Assembly: GCF_004801405.1 (NCBI RefSeq)
Contig: NZ_SSOB01000014.1
Coordinates: 1 to 64,000, forward strand
Length of the DNA: 64,000 bases
Direction of reading: 5' to 3'
Origin: Cohnella fermenti
Lineage (GTDB): Bacteria > Bacillota > Bacilli > Paenibacillales > Paenibacillaceae
A model generated the notes under the pieces. The model made no database searches. It saw only the letters and a program-made list of their open reading frames with translations, and was not told where the DNA came from. This document shows, in pieces, positions 48,179 through 57,709 of this stretch (position 1 is the first letter of the stretch; each line of letters starts with the position of its first letter). Made by a program: the position numbers and the translations under genes.

Positions 48179-48868
48179 ATGGAATGGGGAGCGGTGATCG
48201 TCGCGGCCGGCCGGGGAAAGAGAATGGCCGCCGCGGACAACAAGGTCTACCTCCCGCTCGGGGATCGGCCGGTGCTCGCCCATACGATCGAGGCGTTCGA
48301 GCGCTGCGCCGCCGTGAGCCGCATCGTGCTCGTGACGGCGCCGGGCGAGGAAGCCCGGGCGGAGACCGTTCTGCGCGAGCTGGGCGCAAGCAAGGTGAGC
48401 GCGATCGTGCCGGGCGGCGCCGAGCGGCAGGACAGCGTGTACGCGGGTCTTGCGGCGCTCGGAACGGAGGGCGCGCTCGTGCACGATGCGGCGCGGCCGC
48501 TTGTCGCGCCGGAGCAGATCGAAGCGTGCTGCCGGGAGGCCGAGCGGCACGGCGCGGCCGCGCTGGCCGTTCCGGTCAAGGACACGATCAAGATCGAAGG
48601 CGAGAAGGGCTTCATGACGCAGACGCCGGACCGCAGCACGCTGTGGTCGGTGCAGACGCCGCAGGCGTTCCTTCGCGCGGACCTGATGCGGGCGCATCGG
48701 CTTGCGAAGGAAGCGGGGAAGTCGGCGACGGACGACACGATGCTGATGGAGCTGCTGGGCCGCAAGGTGGCTATCGTTCAAGGGGATTATCGCAATCTTA
48801 AAATCACGACGCCGGAGGATCTTCCCGTAGCGGAGCTGTTCCTGGCAAGTCGTCGGCGGGAGGATTAA
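48179..48868 (+). CDS. ispD: 2-C-methyl-D-erythritol 4-phosphate cytidylyltransferase
   Basis: A 229-residue enzyme of the MEP isoprenoid pathway that transfers CMP to methylerythritol phosphate. [20 protein letters not shown] (about 6-25) is the nucleotide-binding signature; [22 protein letters not shown] and TPQAF follow in order. The start ATG 48179 has GGGGAG 12 bases upstream; GTG 48170 in the same frame is an alternative. It is coupled to ispF 8 bases downstream. Confidence 0.95.
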   Translation: MEWGAVIVAAGRGKRMAAADNKVYLPLGDRPVLAHTIEAFERCAAVSRIVLVTAPGEEARAETVLRELGASKVSAIVPGGAERQDSVYAGLAALGTEGALVHDAARPLVAPEQIEACCREAERHGAAALAVPVKDTIKIEGEKGFMTQTPDRSTLWSVQTPQAFLRADLMRAHRLAKEAGKSATDDTMLMELLGRKVAIVQGDYRNLKITTPEDLPVAELFLASRRRED

Positions 48869-48876
48869 GAACTAAT

Positions 48877-49359
48877 ATGATCAGAGTGGGACAAGGGTTC
48901 GACGTGCATCAACTGACGGAAGGCCGCGACTGCATCATCGGAGGCGTCAAAATTCCGTATGAGAAGGGGCTGCTCGGCCATTCCGATGCGGACGTGCTGC
49001 TGCATGCGGTCGCCGACGCGGTGCTCGGGGCGCTGGCGCTCGGGGACATCGGGAAGCACTTCCCGGATACGGACCCGGCGTTCAAGGACGCGGACAGCGT
49101 GAAGCTGCTCGAGCACGTGTGGAAGCTTGCGACGGACCGCGGCTACAAGCTCGGCAACGCGGACGCGACGATTATCGCCCAGGCGCCGAAGATGGCGCCG
49201 CACATTCCGGCGATGGTCGACGTCATCGCCCGTTCGCTCGGGGCGGAGCCGTCGCAGGTCAACGTGAAGGCGACGACGTCCGAGAAGCTCGGCTTCACGG
49301 GGCGCGGGGAAGGGATCGCCGCGCAGGCGATTGTTTGCCTTGTCCAGGCAGAGCAATAA
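48877..49359 (+). CDS. ispF: 2-C-methyl-D-erythritol 2,4-cyclodiphosphate synthase
   Basis: A 160-residue zinc enzyme of the MEP pathway. The metal ligands are in GFDVHQL (D8, H10) and in [20 protein letters not shown] (about 33-52). [11 protein letters not shown] and [15 protein letters not shown] are the other family blocks. It follows ispD directly. Confidence 0.96.
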   Translation: MIRVGQGFDVHQLTEGRDCIIGGVKIPYEKGLLGHSDADVLLHAVADAVLGALALGDIGKHFPDTDPAFKDADSVKLLEHVWKLATDRGYKLGNADATIIAQAPKMAPHIPAMVDVIARSLGAEPSQVNVKATTSEKLGFTGRGEGIAAQAIVCLVQAEQ

Positions 49360-49399
49360 TATTGCCATACAAGCATCCATATAAGGGGGAAGTTCCGTC

Positions 49400-50875
49400 A
49401 TGTCCGACAAAGTAAGAGTAAGATATGCGCCGAGCCCGACGGGCCATCTGCATATCGGCAATGCTCGAACCGCGATTTTCAACTACTTGTTCGCCCGTCA
49501 TCACGGCGGGGAGTTCATCATACGGATCGAAGACACCGATGTGAAGCGCAACGTCGCCGGCGGCGAGGAGAGCCAGCTCAAGTACCTGAAGTGGCTCGGC
49601 GTCGATTGGGACGAGAGCGTGGACAAGGTCGGGGCGCACGGGCCTTATCGCCAGACCGAACGGCTCGACATCTACCGCGGCTACTGGCAGGACCTGATCG
49701 ACAAGGGACTCGCGTACCGCTGCTACTGCACCGAAGAGGAGCTGGAGAAGGAGCGCGAGGAGCAATCCGCCCGCGGCGAGACGCCGCGCTACTCCGGCAA
49801 GTGCCGCGGCTTAAGCGATGCCGATCGCGCCCGTCTGGAAGCGGAAGGCCGCGTCGCGAGCGTTCGCTTCCATGTTCCGGAAGGCAAGACGTATTCCTTC
49901 GACGATATGGTGAAGGGCGAGATCTCGTTCCAATCGGACGAGTTCGGCGACTTCGTCATCGTGAAGAAGGACGGCATTCCGACGTACAATTACGCGGTTG
50001 CGCTGGACGATCACCTGATGGAGATCACCCACGTGCTGCGCGGCGAAGATCATATTACGAACACGCCCCGCCAGTTGATGGTATACGAAGCGCACGGCTG
50101 GGAGCCGCCGGTCTTCGGCCATATGACGCTGATCGTGAACGAGAGCCGCAAGAAGCTGTCCAAGCGCGACGAGTCGATCATCCAGTTCATCGAGCAGTAC
50201 GACAAGCTCGGGTATTCGTCCGAGGCGCTGTTCAACTTCATTACGCTGCTCGGCTGGTCGCCGGAGGGCGAGGAGGAGATCTTCACCCGCGAGCGGCTGA
50301 TCGAGATCTTCGACGCGAGCCGTCTGTCCAAGAGCCCGGCGGTGTTCGACACGGTCAAGCTGAACTGGATCAACCAGCATTATCTGAAGGGGCTGGGGGT
50401 CGAAGCTCTGGCGGAGCTGTGCCTGCCGCACTTGAAGCAAGCCGGCCGCTTGGCCGCCGAGCCGAACGAGCGGGAGCTGGCCTGGGCGACCGCCCTCGTG
50501 ACGCTGTACCGGGATCATCTGCGCTACGGTGCGGAGATCGTACCGCTGGCGGAGCTGTTCTTCCGCGAGGAGGTCGTTCTGGAGGACGAAGGCCGCGCCG
50601 TGCTTGCCGAGGAGACCGTGCCTGCGGTGCTGTCCGCGTTCGCAGGCCAGCTCGAGGCGGCGGGCGAAGCGGGCTTCGCCGAAGAGAACATCAAGGCTGC
50701 GATCAAGGCCGTTCAGAAGGAGACCGGCGCGAAGGGCAAGTCGCTGTTCATGCCGATCCGCGTCGCGCTGACGGGACAGACGCACGGTCCGGACCTGAAC
50801 GGCAGCATCTGGCTGCTCGGCTACGAGCGGGTGCTGAAGCGCCTGAAGGCCGCCGCCGCGGGGGAACTGGCCTGA
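49400..50875 (+). CDS. gltX: Glutamyl-tRNA synthetase
   Basis: A 491-residue class I synthetase. The HIGH-type motif is [15 protein letters not shown] (about 9-23) and the KMSKS-type motif is KLSKRDES (about 253-260). The C-terminal anticodon-binding region is complete. In Bacillales this enzyme usually charges both tRNA-Glu and tRNA-Gln. The start follows AAGGGGGAAG, 40 bases after ispF. Confidence 0.97.
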   Translation: MSDKVRVRYAPSPTGHLHIGNARTAIFNYLFARHHGGEFIIRIEDTDVKRNVAGGEESQLKYLKWLGVDWDESVDKVGAHGPYRQTERLDIYRGYWQDLIDKGLAYRCYCTEEELEKEREEQSARGETPRYSGKCRGLSDADRARLEAEGRVASVRFHVPEGKTYSFDDMVKGEISFQSDEFGDFVIVKKDGIPTYNYAVALDDHLMEITHVLRGEDHITNTPRQLMVYEAHGWEPPVFGHMTLIVNESRKKLSKRDESIIQFIEQYDKLGYSSEALFNFITLLGWSPEGEEEIFTRERLIEIFDASRLSKSPAVFDTVKLNWINQHYLKGLGVEALAELCLPHLKQAGRLAAEPNERELAWATALVTLYRDHLRYGAEIVPLAELFFREEVVLEDEGRAVLAEETVPAVLSAFAGQLEAAGEAGFAEENIKAAIKAVQKETGAKGKSLFMPIRVALTGQTHGPDLNGSIWLLGYERVLKRLKAAAAGELA

Positions 50876-50934
50876 CGGCGGAAAAGCGGGCGGAAACGAT
50901 GATATCAGAGTATTCGGATGGGATTATGGTGCCC

Positions 50935-50963
50935 TTGTCGATCGGCAGGGGTTCGGCTATACT
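50935..50963 (+). promoter_or_regulatory. Promoter of the cysE-cysS transcript
   Basis: TTGTCG (50935-50940), 17-base spacer, TATACT (50958-50963). It places the start of the T-box leader near 50970. Confidence 0.8.
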
Positions 50964-50969
50964 GGCGAT

Positions 50970-51271
50970 ATCAAGCTTCATACCGGAATCCGCGTCGAAC
51001 AGGTAGAGTACGTTCCCGCCTCGGATGTACAGAGAGGGCTGCGATTGCTGAGAGCAGCCTCGTCCGTGGGAACCGAAGTGCGCCTGGGAGCCGCATCGCC
51101 GAGCAAGCGCACGCGCGCAGCGGGTAGGCGATGCCGTCCGGCCCTCGTTATCGGGCGAATGAGTTGGATGGCCGCCGCCGGCGGGACCGCGCGAGCGAGG
51201 CTGTTCAAGCAGAGTGGGACCGCGTCACGATCGACGCCTCTGCAGCGAGATGCTGCGGAGGCGTTTTTTTT
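50970..51271 (+). ncRNA. T-box riboswitch (cysteine-type) upstream of cysE
   Basis: The leader has the order expected of a T-box. A stem I region includes ACAGAGAGGGCTGCGATTGC (from about 51028). The specifier-loop context GAAGTGCGCCTGGGAG contains the triplet TGC at 51079-51081, a cysteine codon. The T-box bulge sequence AGAGTGGGACCGCG lies at 51211-51224. The terminator CGCCTCTGCAGC...GCTGCGGAGGCG plus T-run lies at 51235-51271. Uncharged tRNA-Cys would stabilise the antiterminator and switch on cysE-cysS. The codon assignment is by position and by the downstream genes; no fold was computed. Confidence 0.9.
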
Positions 51272-51329
51272 ATTTATCATCTATCTCCGGCCGCGGCGTC
51301 CGCTCGAATGGAAGCAAGGAGGTAACGAT

Positions 51330-52052
51330 ATGGGAGCATGGAGGAACATTCGCTCGGATATCGAAGCGGTATTCGAGAACGACCCGGCGGCGCGCAGCAA
51401 GTTCGAGGTCATCTTCACGTACTCGGGTCTGCACGCCATCTGGGCTCATCGCGTCGCTCACTTTTTTTACCGCCATCGGTGGTTTACGGTCGCCCGGATC
51501 ATCTCGCAGGTCAGCCGCTTCATGACGGGAATCGAGATTCACCCCGGCGCCCGGATCGGCCGGAAGCTGTTCATCGACCACGGGATGGGCGTCGTCATCG
51601 GGGAGACGTGCGAGATCGGCGACGAGGTCGTCATCTACCAAGGAGTGACGCTCGGCGGAACCGGCAAGGAGAAGGGCAAGCGCCACCCGACGATCGGCAA
51701 TCGCGTCGTTATCGCATCGGGCGCGAAGGTGCTGGGCTCGTTCACGGTGGGAGACAATTCGAACATCGGGGCGAATTCGGTCGTGCTTCGGCCGGTGCCC
51801 GCCGACAGCACGGTTGTCGGCATTCCCGGCAGGGTCGTGAAGCGCAACGGGGAACGCGTCGGGGACCGTCTCGATCACAAGAATCTGCCCGATCCGGTCA
51901 TCGAGACGTTCCGCTTCATGCAGACGGAGATCGACTACATGCAGAAGGAGCTGCACGCGCTGAAGTCGGAGGTCGAACTGTTGAGGGCCGAGAGGAATAA
52001 AGAAGAGGAGACGGAGCCGGCTAAGATCGGCGCCGCCTCCCAAGAATCGTAA
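51330..52052 (+). CDS. cysE: Serine O-acetyltransferase
   Basis: A 240-residue left-handed beta-helix acetyltransferase that makes O-acetylserine for cysteine synthesis. The hexapeptide-repeat core includes HPGARIGRKLFIDHGMGVVI (about 70-89) and GGTGKEKGKRHPTIGNRVVI. The C-terminal tail, where cysteine feedback acts, is extended and charged. ATG 51330 follows AAGGAGG. It is first in a T-box-controlled operon with cysS. Confidence 0.95.
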   Translation: MGAWRNIRSDIEAVFENDPAARSKFEVIFTYSGLHAIWAHRVAHFFYRHRWFTVARIISQVSRFMTGIEIHPGARIGRKLFIDHGMGVVIGETCEIGDEVVIYQGVTLGGTGKEKGKRHPTIGNRVVIASGAKVLGSFTVGDNSNIGANSVVLRPVPADSTVVGIPGRVVKRNGERVGDRLDHKNLPDPVIETFRFMQTEIDYMQKELHALKSEVELLRAERNKEEETEPAKIGAASQES

Positions 52053-52066
52053 AGGAGAGTCGAATT

Positions 52067-53479
52067 GTGACCTTGAAGATCTACAACAGCCTGACTCGGG
52101 AGAAGGAGATATTCGTTCCGCTGACGCCGGGCCATGTCAACATGTACGTGTGCGGGCCAACCGTCTACGATTACATTCATATCGGCAACTCCCGGCCGGT
52201 TATCTTCTTCGACGTCGTGCGCCGCTATCTGGAATTCTCCGGCTACGAGGTAAACTATGTCGTCAACTTCACGGATGTGGACGACAAGATGATCCGGCGC
52301 GCGAACGAGCTAGGCCTCACCGTTCCGGAGCTCGCCGAGAAGTATATCGCGGGCTTCAACGAGGATCGCGAAGGGCTCGGCGCGAGGCCGGCCACGATCA
52401 ATCCGCGAGTCACCGAGAATATTCCGGAGATCGTCGCGTTTATCGAAGAGCTTGTGGACAAAGGCTATGCGTATGAGAGCGGCGGGGATGTGTACTATCG
52501 CACGTCCAGGTTCCCGGAATACGGCAAGCTCTCCCACAAGAACCTCGACGAGCTGCAATACGGCATCCGCGTCGAGGTCGACGAGCGCAAGGAGAACCCG
52601 CAGGACTTCGTGCTCTGGAAGGGCGCGAAGCCGGGCGAAATCTTCTGGCCGAGCCCTTGGGGCGACGGACGTCCGGGCTGGCACATCGAATGCTCGGCGA
52701 TGGCGCGCACGTTCGCGGGCGATACGCTGGACATTCACGGCGGCGGCCACGATCTGCAGTTCCCGCACCACGAGTGCGAGATCGCGCAGTCCGAGGCGCT
52801 GACCGGCAAGCCGCTGGCGCGCTACTGGATGCACAACGGCTTCGTTAACATCAACAACGAGAAGATGTCCAAGTCGCTCGGCAACGGAATCAATCCGCGC
52901 GAGCTGCTGAAGCGCACGAGCGCGCAGGCGATCCGCTACATCATGCTGACGACGCATTACCGCAGCCCGCTGAACTTCAGCGAGGAGATCGTCCGTCAGG
53001 CGGAGAACAGCGTCGCGCGGCTGGCGACGAGCGCGAGCAACCTGAAGCATCGCCTCGCCGGCGTGCACGACGAGCTGCCGGAAGGGCCGGACGCCGAGGT
53101 GGAAGCGCGGCTCGCGGAGCTGATGGCCGAGTTCCGGGCGAAGATGGACGACGACTTCAACACGGCCGACGCGGTGACGGCGTGGTTCCAGCTCGTCTCG
53201 GAGACGAACGCTTATCTGCAGCGCGACGTCGCGGACGCTGCGACGCTCGGTCTTCTGCTGAAGACGGCGGAGGAGCTGGATCGCGTGCTCGGCCTGCTGC
53301 TGCCGGAAGATGAAGGGGCGGATCTGCTGGACGAGGAAGTGGATCGCCTGATCGCCGAGCGCGCGGACGCGCGGAAGAGCCGGAACTTCAAGCGGGCCGA
53401 CGAGATTCGCGATCTGCTCGCGGAGAAGGGGATCCTGCTGGAGGACACTCCGCAAGGGATTCGGTGGCGGCGCGCATGA
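52067..53479 (+). CDS. cysS: Cysteinyl-tRNA synthetase
   Basis: A 470-residue class I synthetase. The HIGH-type motif is YDYIHIGNSRPV (about 31-42) and KMSKSLGNG is near residue 266. The zinc-binding CGPTVY (C28), the IECSAMA cysteine and HHECE are visible. GTG 52067 follows AAAGGAGAG. It is cotranscribed with cysE, and its stop overlaps the start of mrnC. Confidence 0.97.
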   Translation: MTLKIYNSLTREKEIFVPLTPGHVNMYVCGPTVYDYIHIGNSRPVIFFDVVRRYLEFSGYEVNYVVNFTDVDDKMIRRANELGLTVPELAEKYIAGFNEDREGLGARPATINPRVTENIPEIVAFIEELVDKGYAYESGGDVYYRTSRFPEYGKLSHKNLDELQYGIRVEVDERKENPQDFVLWKGAKPGEIFWPSPWGDGRPGWHIECSAMARTFAGDTLDIHGGGHDLQFPHHECEIAQSEALTGKPLARYWMHNGFVNINNEKMSKSLGNGINPRELLKRTSAQAIRYIMLTTHYRSPLNFSEEIVRQAENSVARLATSASNLKHRLAGVHDELPEGPDAEVEARLAELMAEFRAKMDDDFNTADAVTAWFQLVSETNAYLQRDVADAATLGLLLKTAEELDRVLGLLLPEDEGADLLDEEVDRLIAERADARKSRNFKRADEIRDLLAEKGILLEDTPQGIRWRRA

Positions 53480-54048
53480 CGGAGTCGAAGCGAGTCGAGG
53501 GCGGAAACGCGGAGCCGAAGGCGGAAACGGAGAGAAGCGCGAGCGGAACGGCAGGCAGAACGGCAAGCAGAACGGCAGGCGGAACGGCAGGCGGACAGGC
53601 GCCGGGATTGCCGGAGAAGAGACTGCCGGAGGCGGTCATCGCGCCGGTCGTTCCCGGCGACGTGCCGGTGCATCTGCTGCCGCCGATCGTGCTCGCGTAC
53701 ATCGGGGACGCGGTGTTCGAGGTGTATGTTCGGCAGCGGCTTATTCTCGAAGCGGCGATCCGCAAGCCGCAGCAGCTCCACAAGGCGGCGTCGAGCCGCG
53801 TATCCGCGGCCGCCCAGGCGCGGCTGCTCGAGAAGTGGCAGCCGCTGCTGACGGAGGAAGAGGCGGACGTCGCCCGGCGCGGCCGGAACACGAAGTCGGG
53901 CCAGCCGCCGAAGAATGCCGATCCGGCGGCCTATCGGCTGGCGACGGGGCTCGAGTGCCTCGTCGGCTACCTGTATTATCGCGGCGAGCGGGACAGGCTC
54001 GAGCAATTGATCGGTCTGGCGTTCGAAGAAGACCGGACGAACGAGTGA
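53476..54048 (+). CDS. mrnC: Mini-ribonuclease III
   Basis: A 190-residue RNase III-like enzyme lacking the dsRNA-binding domain, which matures 23S rRNA in Bacillus. The catalytic domain starts at about residue 58 with the acidic motif AYIGDAVFEVYVRQR; RGRNTKSGQPPKNADPAAYR (about 134-153) is the family's conserved stretch. ATG 53476 overlaps the cysS stop (ATGA). The N-terminal ~45 residues are an unusual low-complexity extension (repeats of TAG-R/G/S) that typical family members lack. Confidence 0.93.
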   Translation: MTESKRVEGGNAEPKAETERSASGTAGRTASRTAGGTAGGQAPGLPEKRLPEAVIAPVVPGDVPVHLLPPIVLAYIGDAVFEVYVRQRLILEAAIRKPQQLHKAASSRVSAAAQARLLEKWQPLLTEEEADVARRGRNTKSGQPPKNADPAAYRLATGLECLVGYLYYRGERDRLEQLIGLAFEEDRTNE

Positions 54049-54064
54049 GGAGAGGAAGATCGAT

Positions 54065-54973
54065 ATGAACAATCGTTATAAGCCCCGCCCTTCGTCAGGC
54101 GATTCGAGAAGGCCGTCCGAACGCGGCAGAGGGGTTCGCGAGACCGATAGCGCGATCGAGGAAGAAGCGGCAAGCGACGAGAGCTACCTGGCCGGCAAGC
54201 ATCCCGTGCTGGAGGCGCTGAAGGCGGGCCGGGCGCTGAATAAGATCTGGCTGTCCAACCAGGCGCAGAAGAGCCTTGTTCAGCCGATTCTGGACGAAGC
54301 GAAGACGCGGGGCGTCGTCGTTCAGTTCGCCGACAAGAAGAAGCTGGATTCGCTCGTGCCGGGGCTGCAGCATCAGGGGGTCGTCGCGCAGGCGGCTTCC
54401 GCCGTCTATGCGGAAGTGGAGGATCTGCTCGCGCTCGCGAAGGAGCGGGGCGAAGCGCCCTTCCTGATCCTGCTCGACGAGGTCGAGGACCCGCACAACC
54501 TGGGGTCGATCCTGCGCTCGGCGGACTGCACGGGGGCGCACGGCGTCATCGTGCCGAAGCGGCGCAGCGCCAGCCTCACCGCCGTCGTCGCGAAGACGTC
54601 CGCGGGAGCGGTCGAATACGTGCCCGTCGCGAGGGTGTCGAATCTTGCCCAGACGATCGACAAGCTCAAGGAGGAAGGCGTCTGGGTGGCCGGAGCGGAT
54701 GCTGCGGCGACGCAGGACGTCTACAAGGCCGACCTGAGCGGCCCGATCGCGATCGTGATAGGAAGCGAAGGCAAGGGCATCTCGCGGCTGATCCGCGAGA
54801 AGTGCGACTTCCTCGTCTCGCTGCCGATGTTCGGCCACGTCAACTCGCTGAACGCCTCCGTCGCCGCGGGCGTCATCCTCTACGAGACGGTGCGCCAGCG
54901 CCGGGCTCGAGCGGAGAAGACGGCAGCCGCGGGGACGCCTGCCGCCAAGGGAGATGGACATGCTTCGCCGTGA
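54065..54973 (+). CDS. rlmB: 23S rRNA (guanosine-2'-O-)-methyltransferase RlmB
   Basis: A 302-residue SpoU/TrmH-type knotted methyltransferase. An arginine-rich N-terminal tail (about 1-38) precedes the substrate-binding domain (LAGKHPVLEALKAGR). The SPOUT domain has the three motifs: EDPHNLGSILRSADCTGAHG, IGSEGKGISRLI and LPMFGHVNSLNASVAAG. It overlaps rae1 by about 14 bases. The start follows GAGGAGAGG. Confidence 0.93.
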   Translation: MNNRYKPRPSSGDSRRPSERGRGVRETDSAIEEEAASDESYLAGKHPVLEALKAGRALNKIWLSNQAQKSLVQPILDEAKTRGVVVQFADKKKLDSLVPGLQHQGVVAQAASAVYAEVEDLLALAKERGEAPFLILLDEVEDPHNLGSILRSADCTGAHGVIVPKRRSASLTAVVAKTSAGAVEYVPVARVSNLAQTIDKLKEEGVWVAGADAAATQDVYKADLSGPIAIVIGSEGKGISRLIREKCDFLVSLPMFGHVNSLNASVAAGVILYETVRQRRARAEKTAAAGTPAAKGDGHASP

Positions 54974-55511
54974 AGACGTTCTGATCGTCGACGGCTACAA
55001 CATGATCGGCGCCTGGCCCGAGCTCGAGAGGCTGAAGGCGGACAAGCTGGAGGATGCGAGAGACCGGCTGCTCGACCTGCTCGCGAATTACCAGAGCTAC
55101 GCCGGCCTCTCGGTGTACGTCGTGTTCGACGCCTTCCGGGTGCCGGGGCTCGGCGCCGAATTCAAGCAGAATCGTCTCCAGGTCGTGTACACGCGGGAGA
55201 AGGAGACGGCGGACGAGTGCATCGAGCGCTTGGTCGGCGAGATGGCGTCGGTGTCGCGCAACCTCTACGTGGCGACGTCCGATCAGACGGAGCAGAGGGT
55301 CGCCTTCGGCAGAGGGGCGCTCCGTCTGTCCGCGCGCGAGCTGAAGCTTGCGATCGAGGACGGGAAGCGGGAGATCGAGCGGACTCTGCGCAAGGAACCG
55401 CCCCCGAAGCGCAATCCGCTCGGGGGAATTCTGAAGCCGGATATCCAGCTTCGGATGGAGCGTCTGAGGAGAGGACAGTCGCTTCCGGAGGAAGAGGATG
55501 GGAGCGAGTGA
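54960..55511 (+). CDS. rae1: NYN-domain endoribonuclease Rae1/YacP
   Basis: A 183-residue PIN-like NYN nuclease. ILIVDGYNMIGAWPEL-type start (here VLIVDGYNMIGAWPEL, residues about 7-22) carries the first catalytic aspartate; ETADECIERLV and YVATSDQTEQRVAF carry the others. In Bacillus it cleaves mRNA in the ribosomal A site. ATG 54960 is chosen over ATG 54954 because of its distance to GGGAG. Confidence 0.92.
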   Translation: MLRREDVLIVDGYNMIGAWPELERLKADKLEDARDRLLDLLANYQSYAGLSVYVVFDAFRVPGLGAEFKQNRLQVVYTREKETADECIERLVGEMASVSRNLYVATSDQTEQRVAFGRGALRLSARELKLAIEDGKREIERTLRKEPPPKRNPLGGILKPDIQLRMERLRRGQSLPEEEDGSE

Positions 55512-55564
55512 CATTTCTGCCATTGTCGAATGCTTGGAATGCGCGTCAAATAAGGTCGCATCGG

Positions 55565-55593
55565 TTGACGCTATTGGAATCTTCAAGTATATT
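55565..55593 (+). promoter_or_regulatory. Promoter before sigH
   Basis: TTGACG (55565-55570), 17-base spacer, TATATT (55588-55593), in the 166-base gap before sigH. It resembles a vegetative promoter. Confidence 0.8.
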
Positions 55594-55677
55594 GTTAGTA
55601 GTTTGGAAGTTTCCGAGAGGCGGCAACGCAAGCCTGCTGAAGCCTGATCGAGACCTGGAAGGTCGGAGGGATGATTC

Positions 55678-56328
55678 GTGAGCGTCGACGTGAATGATCT
55701 AATAGCACACGAATACGACTTCAAGACCGACGAGGACATCGTGGAAGCCGTCCGTCTGGGCGATTCCAACGCTCTCGAATACCTGATCAACAAGTATCGC
55801 AATTTCGTCCGGGCGAAGGCCCGTTCCTATTTTCTCATCGGCGCGGAGCGCGAGGACATCGTTCAGGAAGGGATGATCGGCCTCTACAAGTCGATTCGCG
55901 ACTTCAAGGGCGACAAGCTCGCTTCCTTCAAGGCGTTCGCCGAGCTGTGCGTCACCCGCCAGATCATTACCGCAATCAAGACCGCCACCCGCCAGAAGCA
56001 CATTCCTCTTAACTCGTACGTCTCCTTGGACAAGCCGATCTATGACGAAGATTCCGACCGGACGCTGCTGGACGTCATCTGCGGCTCGCGCGTATGCGAT
56101 CCCGAAGAGATGATCATCAACCAGGAGGAGTTCTTCGGCCTCGAGGACAAGATGTCCGAGATTCTGAGCGACCTGGAGCGCCGGGTGCTGATGCTCTATC
56201 TGGACGGGCGTTCCTATCAGGAGATTGCCGTCGACCTGGACCGTCACGTCAAGTCGATCGACAATGCGCTGCAGCGGGTCAAGCGCAAGCTGGAGAGGTA
56301 TCTCGAGGTGCGGGACATCGGGCTTTGA
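55678..56328 (+). CDS. sigH: RNA polymerase sigma-H factor
   Basis: A 216-residue sigma-70-family factor that governs the switch to stationary phase and early sporulation. Region 2 includes NKYRNFVRAKARSYFLIGAE and DIVQEGMIGLYKSIRDFKG (about 60-78). Region 4 ends the protein with YLDGRSYQEIAVDLDRHVKS. GTG 55678 follows GGAGGG. It sits between rae1 and rpmG as in Bacillus. Confidence 0.96.
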   Translation: MSVDVNDLIAHEYDFKTDEDIVEAVRLGDSNALEYLINKYRNFVRAKARSYFLIGAEREDIVQEGMIGLYKSIRDFKGDKLASFKAFAELCVTRQIITAIKTATRQKHIPLNSYVSLDKPIYDEDSDRTLLDVICGSRVCDPEEMIINQEEFFGLEDKMSEILSDLERRVLMLYLDGRSYQEIAVDLDRHVKSIDNALQRVKRKLERYLEVRDIGL

Positions 56329-56385
56329 CCGCCCGGGCCGGGCAGCCGCTCCGAAGCGCGAAGACCATCCAACCGAATCAAGGAC

Positions 56386-56417
56386 GAAGCAGTTTCCGAC
56401 GAGGGCTGCTTTTTTTG
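56386..56417 (+). terminator. Terminator after sigH
   Basis: AAGCAG, 13-base loop, CTGCTT continuing into seven T residues. Confidence 0.75.
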
Positions 56418-56519
56418 TTGCGCGAGACTTATATTTTCCAATTGTTGTAGAAACAATGGGAATAGCTCTGTCGCCAGAAGACGGTCTTGAGGTTCCTTAA
56501 GCTCCCATTTGACTTTTCG

Positions 56520-56549
56520 TTGACATCGGTATAGCCCCTGTGATAAATT
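56520..56549 (+). promoter_or_regulatory. Promoter of rpmG-secE-nusG
   Basis: TTGACA (56520-56525), then TGATAAATT around 56541-56549, with a spacing of 17-18 bases. A hairpin CTCGTTG-tcgtg-CAACGgcGAG lies in the leader at about 56613-56634. Nothing else is seen in 56418-56695. Confidence 0.7.
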
Positions 56550-56695
56550 ATTTTAGTAACCTTAAGGTGGAGTTTTATGCACAGGCCCTGAATCTTGGGC
56601 GAAACGCCAGGTCTCGTTGTCGTGCAACGGCGAGATGGTGTTTGCGCTTGGATTCAATATGTTTATGAAGTTGGCAAGCCCGGGAGGTGGAACAC

Positions 56696-56845
56696 ATGCG
56701 GGTTATTATTACGCTCGCTTGCACGCAATGCAAGCAACGCAACTACACGACGAGCAAGAACAAACGGACGCACTCCGATCGCATTGAGCTGAAGAAGTTC
56801 TGCAAGTTCTGCAATTCGCAACTTCCTCATCGCGAAACTCGGTAA
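56696..56845 (+). CDS. rpmG: 50S ribosomal protein L33
   Basis: A 49-residue protein: [20 protein letters not shown] at the start, then [20 protein letters not shown]. Two CxxC pairs (C9-C12 and C36-C39) mark the zinc-binding form of L33. The start follows GGGAGGTGG. It is the usual first gene before secE and nusG. Confidence 0.96.
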   Translation: MRVIITLACTQCKQRNYTTSKNKRTHSDRIELKKFCKFCNSQLPHRETR

Positions 56846-56863
56846 GTCGTAGGAGGTTTGGAC

Positions 56864-57073
56864 GTGACTTTCCTGGCCAAAATGAAACAGAGCTTTGGGT
56901 CCTTTTTTGCCTTCTTCGGCGACAGCTGGAGCGAGCTTAAGAAGGTCAAGTGGCCGAAGCGCAAGGAATTGATCAGCTATACGGTTGTCGTTATCGTCAC
57001 CGTGCTGCTGATCGCCGTCTACTTCTGGGCACTGGACATCGGCATCTCTCAGCTCGTCGATCTAGTCATTTGA
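56864..57073 (+). CDS. secE: Preprotein translocase subunit SecE
   Basis: A 69-residue SecE with the single membrane segment VVVIVTVLLIAVYFWALDIG (about 42-61), preceded by the conserved amphipathic WSELKKVKWPKRKELISYT. GTG 56864 is chosen because AGGAGG lies 7 bases upstream; TTG 56858 would be too close. Confidence 0.95.
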   Translation: MTFLAKMKQSFGSFFAFFGDSWSELKKVKWPKRKELISYTVVVIVTVLLIAVYFWALDIGISQLVDLVI

Positions 57074-57096
57074 CACAGGAACCAAAGGTGACTTCG

Positions 57097-57630
57097 ATGG
57101 AGAAAAGATGGTATGTTGTTCACACGTACTCCGGGTATGAGAACAAGGTGAAGACCAACCTGGAGAAACGTGTGGAGTCGATGGGCATGCAGGATAAGAT
57201 TTTCCGCGTGCTCGTGCCAATGGAAGAGGAGATTGTCAACAAGGACGGCAAGAAGAAGACGGTGATGCGCAAGGTGTATCCCGGCTACGTTCTCGTTGAG
57301 ATGATCCAGACGGACGATTCTTGGTATGTGGTGCGCAACACGCCCGGCGTTACCGGGTTCGTGGGCTCCACGGGATCGGGATCGAAGCCGACGCCTCTCC
57401 TGCCCGAAGAAGTAGAACAAATTCTGCGTCATATGGGCATGGAAGAGCCTAAGCCGGTTATCGACTTCGAGATCAAGGAGAACGTTCGCGTGAAGGTTGG
57501 GCCTTTCGCCAACTTCGTCGGATCGGTTGAAGAGATCCTGCACGACAAGAGCAAGCTTAAGGTGCACGTGAACATGTTCGGCAGGGAAACCCCGCTTGAG
57601 TTGGATTACACGCAAGTGGAGAAGATATAA
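57097..57630 (+). CDS. nusG: Transcription termination/antitermination factor NusG
   Basis: A 177-residue protein. The NGN domain starts WYVVHTYSGYENKVKTNLEK and includes PGYVLVEM and VRNTPGVTGFVGS. The C-terminal KOW domain includes ENVRVKVGPFANFVGSVEEI. The start ATG 57097 follows AAAGGTG; the longer open frame from 56950 overlaps secE and is rejected. Confidence 0.97.
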   Translation: MEKRWYVVHTYSGYENKVKTNLEKRVESMGMQDKIFRVLVPMEEEIVNKDGKKKTVMRKVYPGYVLVEMIQTDDSWYVVRNTPGVTGFVGSTGSGSKPTPLLPEEVEQILRHMGMEEPKPVIDFEIKENVRVKVGPFANFVGSVEEILHDKSKLKVHVNMFGRETPLELDYTQVEKI

Positions 57631-57709
57631 TTTTATCCGGTTTCTAGGCAAGAGCGGGAGGAGCTAACGGCTCCGTCTAACCGCATTATGGGGCAAGGAG
57701 GTGTGCAAC

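Noticed and set aside
51045..51329. In-frame upstream extension of cysE
   Set aside because: It would run through the T-box and its terminator; the strong AAGGAGG before 51330 fixes the start.
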